Below, one piece after another: positions 9,401 to 18,537 of a stretch of DNA of 64,000 bases. The DNA is taken from positions 2,046,001 to 2,110,000 of the forward strand of contig NZ_CP115784.1 of NCBI RefSeq assembly GCF_027913215.1, written 5' to 3'. A program made the translations under genes and the position numbers. The notes under the pieces were generated by a model that worked only from the letters and a program-made list of their open reading frames with translations, ran no database searches and was not told the origin of the DNA. The DNA is from Paracoccus aerodenitrificans. Lineage in GTDB: Bacteria > Pseudomonadota > Alphaproteobacteria > Rhodobacterales > Rhodobacteraceae. Numbering within the stretch: the first letter of the stretch is position 1; every line of letters begins with the position of its first letter.

Positions 9401-10791
9401 CAGAAATGGATGGCGCGACCATAGGCCGAGAGGACTGATTCGTGCATCATCTCCGAGAGGGTCGGATGCGGGAAGATGCTTTCCATCAACTCTGCTTCCG
9501 TGGTTTCCAGCGTCTTGCCGACGACATAGCCCTGAATCAGTTCGGTGACTTCGGCACCGACCATATGTGCGCCCAGAAGCTCTCCGGTCTTGGCGTCGAA
9601 GACAGTTTTCACCAGCCCGTCCGGCTCTCCAAGCGCGATGGCCTTGCCGTTGCCGATGAAGGGGAATTTGCCGACCTTGACCGTATATCCGGCGGCTTTC
9701 GCCTTTTCCTCGGTCAGTCCGACTGACGCGACCTGCGGGTTGCAATAGGTACAGCCGGGGATCGAGCTCGGCTTGATCGGGTGGACATTTTGCCCCGCGA
9801 TAAGTTCGGCAACCATCGTCCCCTCATGGCTGGCCTTATGCGCAAGCCAGGGCGCACCCGCCACGTCGCCAATCGCATACAGACCGTCCACGCCGGTGCG
9901 GCAATATTCATCGGTGACAACATGGGTGCGGTCGATCTTGACGCCCAGTTTCTCCAGCCCGAGATCCTCGACATTGCCGACAATCCCGACAGCAGAGATC
10001 ACCGTGTCGAATTCCATCTTCTCGGTTTTGCCACCGGCTTCGACCGAGGCGATCACCTTGTCATCCTTACGGTCCAGCGACTTCACCGTCGCCTTCTCCA
10101 TGATCTTCATGCCCTGTTTTTCGAATTGCTTCTTGGCCAGAGCACTGATTTCGGCGTCTTCGACCGGCAGGACACGGTCCATGACCTCGACAACCGTCGT
10201 GTCGGCCCCGAGCGTGTTGAAGAAGCTGGCAAACTCGATCCCGATCGCTCCCGAGCCGATCACCAGCAATTTCTTCGGCATATGCGGCGGTTTCAGCGCG
10301 TGTTTGTAATTCCAGACGCGCTTGCCGTCAGGCTCCAGCCCCGGCAATTCGCGAGCGCGGGCGCCGGTTGCGAGGATGATATTCTTCGCGGTCAGCTCTT
10401 CGCTTCCCTTATCGGTCTTGACGCTGACCTTGTCGGGCGCGGGAATGGTCGCGGCCCCCATCACGACAGTGACCTTGTTCTTCTTCAGCAGATGACCGAC
10501 ACCGCCGGAAAGCTGCTTGGCGACACCGCGCGACCGTTCGACGACTTTTTCGATGTCATAGTCGAACTTATCGGCAGAAAGGCCGAAATCCTTGGCACGC
10601 TCCATCAGGTGATAAACCTCGGCCGAGCGCAGCAGCGCCTTGGTCGGGATGCAGCCCCAGTTCAGGCAGATGCCACCCAAATGCTCGCGCTCGACACAAG
10701 CGACCTTCATTCCCAACTGCGCTGCGCGGATCGCCGCCACATAGCCGCCGGGTCCCGCCCCGATTACGATCACGTCGAAACTCTGAGCCAT
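9400..10791 (-). CDS. lpd: Dihydrolipoyl dehydrogenase
   Basis: FAD-dependent E3 subunit that reoxidises the dihydrolipoyl arms of 2-oxoacid dehydrogenase complexes with NAD+. 463 residues. The N-terminal FAD motif is GAGPGGYVAA. The redox-active disulfide is C42-x4-C47 (GGICLNWGCIPTKALL). The second nucleotide motif is VIGSGAIGIEFASFF. The catalytic His-Glu pair is in FPHPTLSEMMHES near the C-terminus. A strong GGAGG site precedes the ATG. No E1 or E2 genes are adjacent, so which complex it serves cannot be told here. The tryptophan before the second cysteine (NWGC rather than NVGC) is seen in some alphaproteobacterial paralogues. Confidence 0.95.
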   Translation of the reverse strand: MAQSFDVIVIGAGPGGYVAAIRAAQLGMKVACVEREHLGGICLNWGCIPTKALLRSAEVYHLMERAKDFGLSADKFDYDIEKVVERSRGVAKQLSGGVGHLLKKNKVTVVMGAATIPAPDKVSVKTDKGSEELTAKNIILATGARARELPGLEPDGKRVWNYKHALKPPHMPKKLLVIGSGAIGIEFASFFNTLGADTTVVEVMDRVLPVEDAEISALAKKQFEKQGMKIMEKATVKSLDRKDDKVIASVEAGGKTEKMEFDTVISAVGIVGNVEDLGLEKLGVKIDRTHVVTDEYCRTGVDGLYAIGDVAGAPWLAHKASHEGTMVAELIAGQNVHPIKPSSIPGCTYCNPQVASVGLTEEKAKAAGYTVKVGKFPFIGNGKAIALGEPDGLVKTVFDAKTGELLGAHMVGAEVTELIQGYVVGKTLETTEAELMESIFPHPTLSEMMHESVLSAYGRAIHF

Positions 10792-10830
10792 GCCAACCTC
10801 CTCGGAAAATATAGTTCAACGTTAAACCAA

Positions 10831-11403
10831 TTACCCGGCCTCATCAAGCGACAGGGTTCCCTTAACCATCGCTGCATAGCCGCCTTGTTCAAGGAACTCT
10901 CTCTCGCGCGGAGTCGTTTCCCGGCCAAGGGCGTCGTTGCGCCAGGGGAAGCGTCCGAAGCTGCGAATGACGTCGCGATGCAGCCTGGCATGACGCAAAT
11001 TATTGCCGGGAAGGCGTTCTTCAAACAGCGTTACAGCGCGATTCTGGTCACCCATTTCCTCGGAATGCATGAAAGGCATATAAAAAAACTGACGTGGTGC
11101 ATCTTCGGTTTGCATGTCGAAACCGGCGGCGATTGCCTTATCCGCCGTCTGCCGGGCCAGCTTGTCGGTCGCAAAGCTTCGCGCCTCATCGCGGAACATG
11201 TTGCGCGGCAGTTGATCGGTCAGGATCAGCGTTGCCAATGCACCTTCGCGGCTGCCTGACCAGGATTCGGCAAGTGTATCCGCATGGCTCCAGGCTTCGG
11301 AAAACTGATCCCGGCAACGCTGGTCGAGGGCGTCGCTTGACTCGTACCACTGCTTTTCGCCCACATCCTCAAGCCAGAATTGGATTACGTCCTGTGGCGT
11401 CAT
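10831..11403 (-). CDS. DUF924 family protein
   Basis: 190 residues from the ATG at 11403, which has a GGAG site 8 bases upstream. A start 54 bp earlier would add an odd Ala/Thr-rich stretch without a ribosome site. The sequence follows the DUF924 (YgfB-unrelated, all-helical TPR-like) pattern: VIQFWLEDVGEKQWYES near the start, LILTDQLPRNMFR in the middle, FFYMPFMHSE, and a final FGRFPWRNDALGR segment. The function is unknown. It lies between lpd and the MFS gene on the same strand with a 39-bp gap to lpd. Confidence 0.8.
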   Translation of the reverse strand: MTPQDVIQFWLEDVGEKQWYESSDALDQRCRDQFSEAWSHADTLAESWSGSREGALATLILTDQLPRNMFRDEARSFATDKLARQTADKAIAAGFDMQTEDAPRQFFYMPFMHSEEMGDQNRAVTLFEERLPGNNLRHARLHRDVIRSFGRFPWRNDALGRETTPREREFLEQGGYAAMVKGTLSLDEAG

Positions 11404-11480
11404 ATTCTGTACTCCGATCATCGCAGTCATGGTTGCAGCGACGGCGAAGCTTCGCAAGCGGGATTTGGGTCTTTAACAGG

Positions 11481-12860
11481 TCAGCGGCGATCATCACCTT
11501 CGCCGCTTCCCTCATCCTGTACGGATCCGCCAGACGATTCCGGATCTTGCGGCGCGTTCCCGGCCTCGCCCGGTGAATAATCTTCCGCAGCGGCCAGATC
11601 CTGCTCCTCGGCCTCATCAGCCGGGCGCGGATCGTCAGAACTGGCTTCGAAAGTATATTCGACAGCAACAGGGCTGACGGTCGGCGTCACCACGGCGTAA
11701 CCGCCGGTCTCGCTTGTCGCAACGGATTCACGACGGGTCATGCGCCATGCCGTATATGCGGCAAGCAGCGACATCAGAAGGCCGACATAGATCCAGTATC
11801 CGTCCGGCCCGACAAGCGCCATCAGGCGACCCACGATCAAAGGACCACCGACAGCGCCCACCCCGTTCAGGAACATCAGCCCGGCCGAGGCGGCTGCCAT
11901 ATCATCCGCATCCAGCAGATCATTGGCATGGGCCAGAAGCAGTGCGTAAACCGGGTTGGCCACCGCTCCGGCAAGTGCGGCACCGGCAAGGATGCCCCAG
12001 ATCCCCAGATCAAAGCTGAGGACAAGCGTCACTCCAACCACGCCCAGGATCAGCAATTGCAGCATCAGACGGCGGCGATCCATCCGGTCCGATAGCCAGC
12101 CGATGGGGAACTGTGCGATCAACCCGCCAAGATAGATTGCCGCAACGACACCCGAAATCTCACGTACGCTGAGCCCTTCAATCGTCCCCCAGACCGAGGT
12201 CATCCCCAGCAGGGCTGAGAACACGCTGCCCATGATACAGATCCCGACACATCCCAGAGGGCTGACGCGATAGAGACGCAGAAAGCTCATCCGTTTCAGT
12301 TCTCCGAAGGCCGGGGCTGGCTGGACCGACAGAAGAATGGGCGTGAAGGCCAGAGAAACCAGAACGGACGGAATGATGAACACCGTATAGCCGCCAGGAT
12401 CGCCGATATTGACCAGAAGCTGTGCCGTGATCACACCGATCATCTGCACGATCATATAAAGCGACATCGCCTGGCCGCGCTTATCGTTGCTGGTCGAGGC
12501 GTTCAGCCAGCTTTCAGCCGTGATATAGACACCCGAGAACGAGAAACCGATCAGCAGGCGCAGAAGCGCCCAGACAATCCAGTTCGGGATCGCCGGATAC
12601 ATGATCAGAACCGCCGAAATGAGTGAGCCGAGCGCAGCGAAGACGCGCACATGCCCGACCCTCTGGATCATGCCCGGCGCGAACATGCTGCCCAGAAGGA
12701 AACCGCCGAAATAGGCGGACATGACCACGGCAAGCCGATCGGTCGACATGGTCTCGATCCCGCCGCGAATACCCAGCAGCGTACCCTGCATCCCGTTGCC
12801 GACAAGCAGCAGCATGATGCCAAGAAGAAGTGGCCATGTCGAACGCAGAACCGAAATCAT
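11481..12860 (-). CDS. MFS transporter with long acidic C-terminal tail
   Basis: 459 residues with about 12 hydrophobic segments of the major facilitator fold. The motif between helices 8 and 9 reads [14 protein letters not shown], and the N-terminal half has [21 protein letters not shown], typical of the YcaD/UMF-type MFS subgroup. The last 60 residues are a hydrophilic tail rich in Asp, Glu, Ser and Gly, probably cytoplasmic and disordered. Substrate unknown. It overlaps the end of queA by 4 bp (ATGA), so the two are translationally coupled, although a shared function is not obvious. Confidence 0.85.
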   Translation of the reverse strand: MISVLRSTWPLLLGIMLLLVGNGMQGTLLGIRGGIETMSTDRLAVVMSAYFGGFLLGSMFAPGMIQRVGHVRVFAALGSLISAVLIMYPAIPNWIVWALLRLLIGFSFSGVYITAESWLNASTSNDKRGQAMSLYMIVQMIGVITAQLLVNIGDPGGYTVFIIPSVLVSLAFTPILLSVQPAPAFGELKRMSFLRLYRVSPLGCVGICIMGSVFSALLGMTSVWGTIEGLSVREISGVVAAIYLGGLIAQFPIGWLSDRMDRRRLMLQLLILGVVGVTLVLSFDLGIWGILAGAALAGAVANPVYALLLAHANDLLDADDMAAASAGLMFLNGVGAVGGPLIVGRLMALVGPDGYWIYVGLLMSLLAAYTAWRMTRRESVATSETGGYAVVTPTVSPVAVEYTFEASSDDPRPADEAEEQDLAAAEDYSPGEAGNAPQDPESSGGSVQDEGSGEGDDRR

Positions 12861-13915
12861 TTTGTCCCCTCGGGAATAAGCAGCGATGCATCGCCGTAGG
12901 AAAAGAACCGGTATTCCGTATCAACTGCGTGACGATAGATGTCACGAACGCGATCCTGCCCCATCAGCGCCGAGACCAGCATCAGAAGCGTCGATTTCGG
13001 CAGGTGAAAATTTGTCATCAGCGCATCGGTGACTTTGAACCGATAGCCCGGATAGATAAAAATATCCGTCTCCGCCGCAAACGGCGCGACGCGCCCCGCA
13101 TCGTCGGCAGCCGTTTCGATCAGCCTGAGCGCCGTCGTCCCCACCGGGATAATCCGCCCGCCAGCAGCCTTGGTCTCATTGATTACAGCGGCGGCCTCCG
13201 GAGTGACCTCTCCCCATTCGGCATGCATCCGATGGGTTTTCACATCCTCAACCTTTACCGGCAAAAACGTCCCGGCACCGACATGCAATGTGACATGGGC
13301 AAAGCGGATTTCGCGCAGGCGCAGCGCTTCCAGCAAGGCATCATCGAAATGCAGGCTGGCGGTCGGAGCCGCCACCGCCCCTGAATTTCGCGCCCAGACG
13401 GTCTGATAATCGGTGCGATCCGCCTCATCCGGTGCGCGCTGCGCGGCGATATATGGTGGCAGAGGCATCTTTCCGACCTTTTCCAGAGCCTCATCCAGAG
13501 CCCCACCCTTCGCATCGAATTGCAGCGTGAGTTCAGTATCGCGCAAGGCTTCAACCCGAGCGGACAGAGTATCACCGAAGCGAATCGTCTCGCCCTGCCT
13601 GAGCTTGCGCAGAGGCCGGGCCAGAGCCCGCCATCCATCAGCCGCAGGCTCAAGCAGCGTGATCTCTATTTTCGCGGTGACGTCCCCCTGCGGCGTCGTC
13701 CGGGTCCGTGTTCCCGAAAGCCTTGCCGGGATCACCTTCGTATCGTTCAGTACCAGCAGATCGCCCGGCTGAAGCAATTCCGGCAGATCAAACACATGAC
13801 GATCCGCGAGTCCGTCGCTGTCAGCCACCAGCAACCGGGCCGCGCTGCGGGGCCTTGCAGGGCGCGTTGCAATCAGCGCCTCGGGCAGGTCGAAGTCGAA
13901 ATCGGACAGCTTCAT
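12857..13915 (-). CDS. queA: S-adenosylmethionine:tRNA ribosyltransferase-isomerase
   Basis: Penultimate enzyme of queuosine synthesis. It transfers and isomerises the ribose of S-adenosylmethionine onto preQ1 at position 34 of target tRNAs, giving epoxyqueuosine. 352 residues, normal length. Family segments are [53 protein letters not shown], and the C-terminal [17 protein letters not shown] with [12 protein letters not shown]. The expected tgt gene is not beside it. It is the first gene of a two-gene unit with the MFS gene. Confidence 0.96.
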   Translation of the reverse strand: MKLSDFDFDLPEALIATRPARPRSAARLLVADSDGLADRHVFDLPELLQPGDLLVLNDTKVIPARLSGTRTRTTPQGDVTAKIEITLLEPAADGWRALARPLRKLRQGETIRFGDTLSARVEALRDTELTLQFDAKGGALDEALEKVGKMPLPPYIAAQRAPDEADRTDYQTVWARNSGAVAAPTASLHFDDALLEALRLREIRFAHVTLHVGAGTFLPVKVEDVKTHRMHAEWGEVTPEAAAVINETKAAGGRIIPVGTTALRLIETAADDAGRVAPFAAETDIFIYPGYRFKVTDALMTNFHLPKSTLLMLVSALMGQDRVRDIYRHAVDTEYRFFSYGDASLLIPEGTK

Positions 13916-14115
13916 CAGCGGGCTAATGCTAGGTCATCAATTGCAGGTCAACCCCCGCATATTAGCAAGCGCAGAGATTTTACATCCTCTGTGAATAAGA
14001 GCGTCTGACACCGCCCCAGAACCCTTCCGATACGACCAATTATCCACCACGCGCAAAGGATGGCTCTTGCCTTCTGGCCGACCGGCACGGTTTCCACAAC
14101 ATTGCGATTCGGGGC

Positions 14116-14156
14116 AAAAAAAAGACACCCCGGATTTTATGCAAATCCGAGGCGTC
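14116..14156 (-). terminator. Rho-independent terminator of map
   Basis: A 14-bp stem with two imperfect pairs (14143-14156 with 14124-14137) and a 5-base loop is followed on the minus strand by eight consecutive T (14123-14116). It lies 43 bp past the map stop codon. This is the strongest intrinsic terminator in the window. The remaining part of this 283-bp gap (13916-14115) is the leader of queA, in which I see no clear promoter. Confidence 0.93.
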
Positions 14157-14198
14157 TGTTATCACGCAGGATCTTCCCGCCGCAGCGAGATCGCCGGA

Positions 14199-15002
14199 TC
14201 AGCCCAAATCGGGGAAGAATTTACCCACCGGCGACAGGGTAAAGATTTCCGCCCCATCCGCAGTCACACCGATGGAATGCTCAAACTGGGCGGAAAGCGA
14301 TTTGTCCCGCGTCACGGCGGTCCAGTCATCGGCCAGAACCTTGGTTTCCGCCCGGCCCAGATTGATCATCGGCTCAATGGTGAAGAACATGCCTTCCTCG
14401 ATCTTAGGCCCCTTCCCCGGCCGACCGAAATGCAGCACATTCGGCGCGGCGTGAAAGACCCGGCCCAGACCGTGCCCGCAGAAATCGCGCACCACGGACA
14501 TGCGCTGCCCCTCGGCATATTCCTGAATCGCCCAGCCAATATCGCCGAATGTTGCGCCGGGGCGTACCGCCTCAATCCCCTTCATCAGCGCATCATGCGT
14601 GACCTGCATCAGACGACGCGCCTTTACCGAGGGCTTGCCCGCCACATACATGCGTGACGTATCACCATACCACCCATCGACGATCACCGTGACGTCGATA
14701 TTCAGGATATCACCATCCTTCAGGACCTTTTCACCCGGTATGCCGTGGCAGACGACATGATTGACGCTGATACAGCTTGCATGCTGATAACCGCGATAAC
14801 CGATCGTGGCGGAAATCGCGCCAGCCTCTTCGATCCGGTTGCGAATGAAATCGTCTATCGCCCCGGTCGTCGCGCCGGGCTGCACAAGCGGACCGACCTC
14901 ATCGAGGATCTGCGCCGCCAATTTGCCAGCTTTATGCATGCCCGCAAAATCGCCGGGCTGATGGATGCGGATTCCTTCCCGCGTCAGAGAGCCGTCATTC
15001 AT
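14199..15002 (-). CDS. map: Methionine aminopeptidase, type I
   Basis: Removes the initiator methionine from nascent proteins. 267 residues from the ATG at 15002. The longer frame upstream would run into the divergent cinA-like gene and adds a non-family sequence. The five metal ligands are recognisable: two Asp in NIDVTVIVDGWYGDTSRMY, His in GHGLGRVFHAAP, Glu in FFTIEPMI, and Glu in the final VTADGAEIFTLS. The N-terminal RIHQPGDFAGMHKAGKLAA stretch is typical of type I enzymes. It ends in a strong terminator. Confidence 0.95.
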   Translation of the reverse strand: MNDGSLTREGIRIHQPGDFAGMHKAGKLAAQILDEVGPLVQPGATTGAIDDFIRNRIEEAGAISATIGYRGYQHASCISVNHVVCHGIPGEKVLKDGDILNIDVTVIVDGWYGDTSRMYVAGKPSVKARRLMQVTHDALMKGIEAVRPGATFGDIGWAIQEYAEGQRMSVVRDFCGHGLGRVFHAAPNVLHFGRPGKGPKIEEGMFFTIEPMINLGRAETKVLADDWTAVTRDKSLSAQFEHSIGVTADGAEIFTLSPVGKFFPDLG

Positions 15003-15096
15003 GGGTAAACCTCGTTCTGGCCCTGACATAACCATGCCGGGCGACTTGTTCCACCCCTCAGCCGCGCGTAAACTGCGCCTGCTTACGGAGGTTCCC

Positions 15097-15837
15097 ATGC
15101 AATCCAACAACAAGACCGCCGCCATTCTGGTTATCGGCGATGAGATCCTCTCTGGTCGGACCCGTGAGGGAAACGCGCATTATCTGGCGGGCGTGCTGAA
15201 CAGCGTCGGCATCGACCTCAAGGAAATTCGTGTCGTCGCCGATGAAAAACCGCTGATCTCCGAGGCGATCCGTGCGCTCGACAGCTCTCTCGGCGGGCGC
15301 TACGATCTTCTGTTCACATCGGGCGGGATCGGTCCGACCCATGACGACGTGACAGCCGATGCGGTCGCAGAGACATTCGGCGTCGGCATCGAGATGAACG
15401 AAGACGCACTGGCGGTCATGCGTGCAAGATGGGAGGCGCGTGGCGTGCCTGTCACCGGCAACCGCACCCGCATGGCACGTATCCCGCTCGGCGCTGAACT
15501 GATCCCAAATTCGGTCAGCGCCGCACCGGGATTCCATCTGGGCCACACCTATGTCATGGCCGGTGTCCCCGAGGTCTTCCGCGCAATGGTAGACGCCGTG
15601 CTGCCGACCCTGCCAGTCGGCCAGCCTCCGGTCAGCGAATCCCTTAACGTCGATCGCGGCGAATCCGATGTCGCAGAGGAACTGAAAGCCGTAGCGGAAA
15701 GCTATTCCGACCTGTCACTGGGGTCCTATCCCTGGCAAAAAGACGGCGTTTACGGGACGGTACTGGTCGTGCGCGGCCTTGATAGCGCACGGGTTGCCTC
15801 GGCAATGGCGGAGTTGAAGCTGAAGGTCGGGGCCTGA
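15097..15837 (+). CDS. CinA-like molybdopterin-binding domain protein
   Basis: 246 residues from the ATG at 15097, which follows ACGGAGG. Family motifs of the CinA/MoCF nucleotide-utilising domain are clear: AILVIGDEILSGRTREGN at the start, LFTSGGIGPTHDDVTADAVAE in the middle, and NSVSAAPGFHLGHTYVMAGVPEVFRAM. It has only this N-terminal domain and lacks the C-terminal nicotinamide-nucleotide amidase domain of full CinA. The role of the stand-alone form is unclear. It starts 95 bp from the divergent map and is 2 bp from the following GNAT gene, so the two form an operon. Confidence 0.88.
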   Translation: MQSNNKTAAILVIGDEILSGRTREGNAHYLAGVLNSVGIDLKEIRVVADEKPLISEAIRALDSSLGGRYDLLFTSGGIGPTHDDVTADAVAETFGVGIEMNEDALAVMRARWEARGVPVTGNRTRMARIPLGAELIPNSVSAAPGFHLGHTYVMAGVPEVFRAMVDAVLPTLPVGQPPVSESLNVDRGESDVAEELKAVAESYSDLSLGSYPWQKDGVYGTVLVVRGLDSARVASAMAELKLKVGA

Positions 15838-15839
15838 TC

Positions 15840-16547
15840 ATGTCCCCGTCGCTGGAACGCGCCTTCGAGGAAAGCTGGCCTGCAGCAGAATATATCGAGA
15901 CCGGAGGGCTGCGCACAGGTCGCGGACTCGGCGGCGGAATGCGCGTCAGTTCAACCCGGCCAACAGGGTCCGAATGTCACGAGGATGATATCGACCGTGC
16001 CGTCGAGATACATCAAGGCTGGTCGCAGAACCCGGCCTTCCGGGTGCCCGAGGGCCATCCGCTTGAAGAGATCCTCAAAACACGCGACTGGCAGCCAAAC
16101 ACAAGGACGCTGATCCTGTCCGCGGCTGTCACGGAACTGGCGGATCGCGATATTCCGCCCGTGACAAGCTTCGCCATCTGGCCGCCTCTGGCGATTCAGA
16201 AAGAATTGTGGACGGAGCAGGGAATTGGTGCGGCGCGGCAGGAGATCATGTCACGCGTTGAGCTTCCCAAAACGTCAATCCTTGGCCGTATCGACGACCG
16301 CGCAGCAGGCACGGCTTTCGTCGCCGCTGCCAGAGACCATGCCGCGCTTCACGCCCTAGAAGTCATCGAGACTCAGCGTCGCAAAGGTCTGGCAGGCTGG
16401 ATCGTCAGAAACGCCGCTTTCTGGGCGCAGCAACAGGGCTGCAAAACCATGTTTCTTGCGGTGACTGCGCAGAACCGGCCTGCCATCGCCCTGTATAAAA
16501 CCCTCGGCTTCTCGGAAATCGCCGCCTATCATTACTGGCAGCGCTGA
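15840..16547 (+). CDS. GNAT family N-acetyltransferase
   Basis: 235 residues. The C-terminal 80 residues hold the GNAT acetyl-CoA fold: ALEVIETQRRKGLAGWIVRNAAFWAQQQG (motif A with R-x2-G-x-A) followed by TAQNRPAIALYKTLGFSEIAAYHYW. The N-terminal 120 residues have no familiar motif apart from LGGGMRVSSTRP, which resembles the opening of GNAT proteins that begin with an RLGGWxxR-like segment. The ATG lies two bases after the stop of the cinA-like gene. The acceptor substrate is unknown. Confidence 0.8.
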   Translation: MSPSLERAFEESWPAAEYIETGGLRTGRGLGGGMRVSSTRPTGSECHEDDIDRAVEIHQGWSQNPAFRVPEGHPLEEILKTRDWQPNTRTLILSAAVTELADRDIPPVTSFAIWPPLAIQKELWTEQGIGAARQEIMSRVELPKTSILGRIDDRAAGTAFVAAARDHAALHALEVIETQRRKGLAGWIVRNAAFWAQQQGCKTMFLAVTAQNRPAIALYKTLGFSEIAAYHYWQR

Positions 16548-16555
16548 TCCTTCGG

Positions 16556-16939
16556 TCAGCCCTGGCTTGTCGCCATCCGACGCAATTCACGCTTCAGCAG
16601 ATCCAGCTCGGCCCGGATCAGGTCTATTTCCGCCCTCAGATCCATCTCCAGAGGACGCCCGGCCACGATATTCAGCACCGCCAGCCGCTCTGCCACAACG
16701 CCCGGAGTCGCCTCGGCACCCTGATCCGCCATCAGCATGAAGCTTTGCACCCCATCCGACAGTCTGTTCGCAGGCACAGCGATCTCGATCCGCCATGCGC
16801 CATCTTCCTCTTGCTGAGGCCGCGCCTCGGCAACAGGATCGCCCATGTGAACCAGCAGAACACGCTCAGGAACTTGCTCACGTTTCAGGCGTCCCGCCCA
16901 GACACCGCCTTTCAGTCCCAGCGATTCGAATTCAGACAT
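16556..16939 (-). CDS. Small protein of unknown function
   Basis: 127 residues from the ATG at 16939, with AGGGGTG upstream. It starts 7 bp after the stop of the next gene upstream and belongs to the same unit. Residues 1-90 look like a small beta-rich domain (GLKGGVWAGRL, VLLVHMGDPVAEA, WRIEIAVPANRLSDGVQSFML). The last 35 residues are a probable coiled coil (LRAEIDLIRAELDLLKREL). No signal or membrane segment is seen. I do not recognise the family. It could be a partner of the neighbouring protein. Confidence 0.6.
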   Translation of the reverse strand: MSEFESLGLKGGVWAGRLKREQVPERVLLVHMGDPVAEARPQQEEDGAWRIEIAVPANRLSDGVQSFMLMADQGAEATPGVVAERLAVLNIVAGRPLEMDLRAEIDLIRAELDLLKRELRRMATSQG

Positions 16940-16946
16940 GTCACCC

Positions 16947-17732
16947 CTATAAATTGGCACGAGACCGCCGCGACAAAACGATCTCGCGCAGATTGATCGC
17001 ATTCATCACCGGTTTCTCGAAGATCAGATCCAGCCAGATCCTGTCCAGACGCCTCTCGTTCATCTCTGTCAATGCAAGATCAAATTCGATGACATGGCTG
17101 TTTACAGGCCCCGCACGCAATTCACCCAGATGCCTTACCAACTCCTCGGTATTCGGGCCGTTCCCGATATTCATCCTGGCATAAATATCCATATCCCGCT
17201 CGATCTCGATCGCGGTATCCAGCCGCAGAATGTGATTGCGGGTCAGGCCGTTCAAAGCCTCATCCGGCAGATCTATGGCCAGCGACAGGAAGCTGCCTGT
17301 AAATCCCAGCACCTCGATACGGATCGCGTAGCTTGCGAGATCGGTCGTATGCACATTCTGGATCTGGCGCAGTGTCAGTGCACGCTCTTCGCAATCATGC
17401 CAGATGGTAGCATCCTCCCCAAGCCGCGCACCGGGTTCCGGCAGCGCAAGCCCCGAGGGAACCGCGCGGCGCGACAGCAGACCGGGCCGCCAACGCCAAT
17501 CGCTGCCGAGCGGCAGTTGAAGTGAGTAGATATCTGCCCGCGACGCAAGAACGCGGTGCGATGATTGCTGAATAAACCGGTCCAGATCGCGGCGAAGTGT
17601 CGCCGCCTCATCAGACAGTTCGCGCAAGCGGTTCGGCGCCATCCCTGAAACCGAAGCACTCAGCGAAGACCACTGTTTCTGCACCCTCCGGCGCATGGCG
17701 CGATGCAGCCAGATTTTGGCTCGAGTTGCCAT
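16947..17732 (-). CDS. Uncharacterised protein, possibly DUF6478 family
   Basis: 261 residues from the ATG at 17732, preceded by GGGAATTC. A longer frame upstream adds an unrelated hydrophobic stretch. The N-terminus is basic (MATRAKIWLHRAMRRRVQKQW), followed by an amphipathic helix, then a beta-rich region with RWRPGLLSRRAVPSGLALP and LGFTGSFLSLAIDLP, and a C-terminal FDLALTEMNERRLDRIWLDLIFEKP. It resembles a family I associate with Rhodobacterales only (DUF6478), but this is from memory. It starts a two-gene unit. A CtrA-type box lies 69 bp upstream. Confidence 0.6.
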   Translation of the reverse strand: MATRAKIWLHRAMRRRVQKQWSSLSASVSGMAPNRLRELSDEAATLRRDLDRFIQQSSHRVLASRADIYSLQLPLGSDWRWRPGLLSRRAVPSGLALPEPGARLGEDATIWHDCEERALTLRQIQNVHTTDLASYAIRIEVLGFTGSFLSLAIDLPDEALNGLTRNHILRLDTAIEIERDMDIYARMNIGNGPNTEELVRHLGELRAGPVNSHVIEFDLALTEMNERRLDRIWLDLIFEKPVMNAINLREIVLSRRSRANL

Positions 17733-17800
17733 CTGAATTCCCGTCCAAAAACAAAGCCCGAGATCGGCATAAACAAGCCGGCACAATCGGACAAGGCGCG

Positions 17801-17815
17801 TTAAGGTTGTTTTAA
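17801..17815. promoter_or_regulatory. CtrA-type box TTAA-N7-TTAA
   Basis: TTAAGGTTGTTTTAA is an exact full CtrA binding motif. It lies between two divergent genes, 69 bp upstream of the unknown protein gene (minus) and 78 bp upstream of the CAP-domain lipoprotein gene (plus). In Rhodobacterales CtrA controls motility, gene transfer agent and envelope genes. Which of the two genes it controls is not evident. Confidence 0.6.
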
Positions 17816-17893
17816 TCTTTTTACCGCACCCTGAGATGGTCCGGTCTTAGTTCCCGATTTTTTCACGACAATTTCGACGAACTGAGGTTCATC

Positions 17894-18490
17894 ATGAAAA
17901 TTTCTGTTATGATTGCGCTTTCCGCAGCGCTGATGGCCATTTGTTCCTGCTCAAGCGATCCCAGACCCAAGGAAAAAACGATCCATGCACGGACATCGAC
18001 GGTATCTCCACGGCTGCCATCCGGTGTCGTCAGTGTAAAGGGCGGACAACCCGTCCAGGTCAGCGCGGCCGGCGCCGCAAGCTGTTCTGAAACAACCGCT
18101 GATATGTCTGCATCAGCACTCTCATATACAAACGGATTGCGCGCCCGGCATGGTCTGGAACCGCTTAAGGCAAACCGCAGCTTGCAACTCGCCGCACGGG
18201 CGCATGCCTGTGATATGGCCAGTTTCGGCTGGATGAGCCATCGCGGCAGCCATAGTGCGGGACCGGCTGAGCGGGTGAAAGCCGTTGGATATCGTCCGCG
18301 TATTACCGCCGAAAATATTGCGGCGGGAAATTTCGACCTGAACCGCACACTGACGGAGTGGTCGCGCTCTCCCAACCATCGCAACAATATCTTGCTGCCA
18401 AGCATATCGGAATTCGGCATCGGACATGCGCTGTCGGCTGATGGAAAGTCGCATTTCTGGACTGCTGTCTATGCAGACCCCGCTGGCTGA
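17894..18490 (+). CDS. CAP (SCP/PR1) domain lipoprotein
   Basis: 198 residues. A short signal with a lipobox-like Met-Ala-Ile-Cys (residues 15-18) predicts a lipoprotein, although the -3 residue is unusual. The CAP domain occupies the second half: LSYTNGLRARHGLEPLK, LQLAARAHACDMASFGWMSH, ITAENIAAG, LTEWSRSPNHRNNILL and EFGIGHALS. The H, E, E/H cluster of the CAP cavity is present. Bacterial YkwD-like proteins of this type are exported, and their activity is mostly unknown. It converges on cls with a 47-bp gap. The CtrA box upstream suggests cell-cycle or GTA-linked control. Confidence 0.85.
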   Translation: MKISVMIALSAALMAICSCSSDPRPKEKTIHARTSTVSPRLPSGVVSVKGGQPVQVSAAGAASCSETTADMSASALSYTNGLRARHGLEPLKANRSLQLAARAHACDMASFGWMSHRGSHSAGPAERVKAVGYRPRITAENIAAGNFDLNRTLTEWSRSPNHRNNILLPSISEFGIGHALSADGKSHFWTAVYADPAG

Positions 18491-18537
18491 AAGCGAAACC
18501 CGGCCTTCAACGGCAGAATCACCCCTTGTCATGCCGC

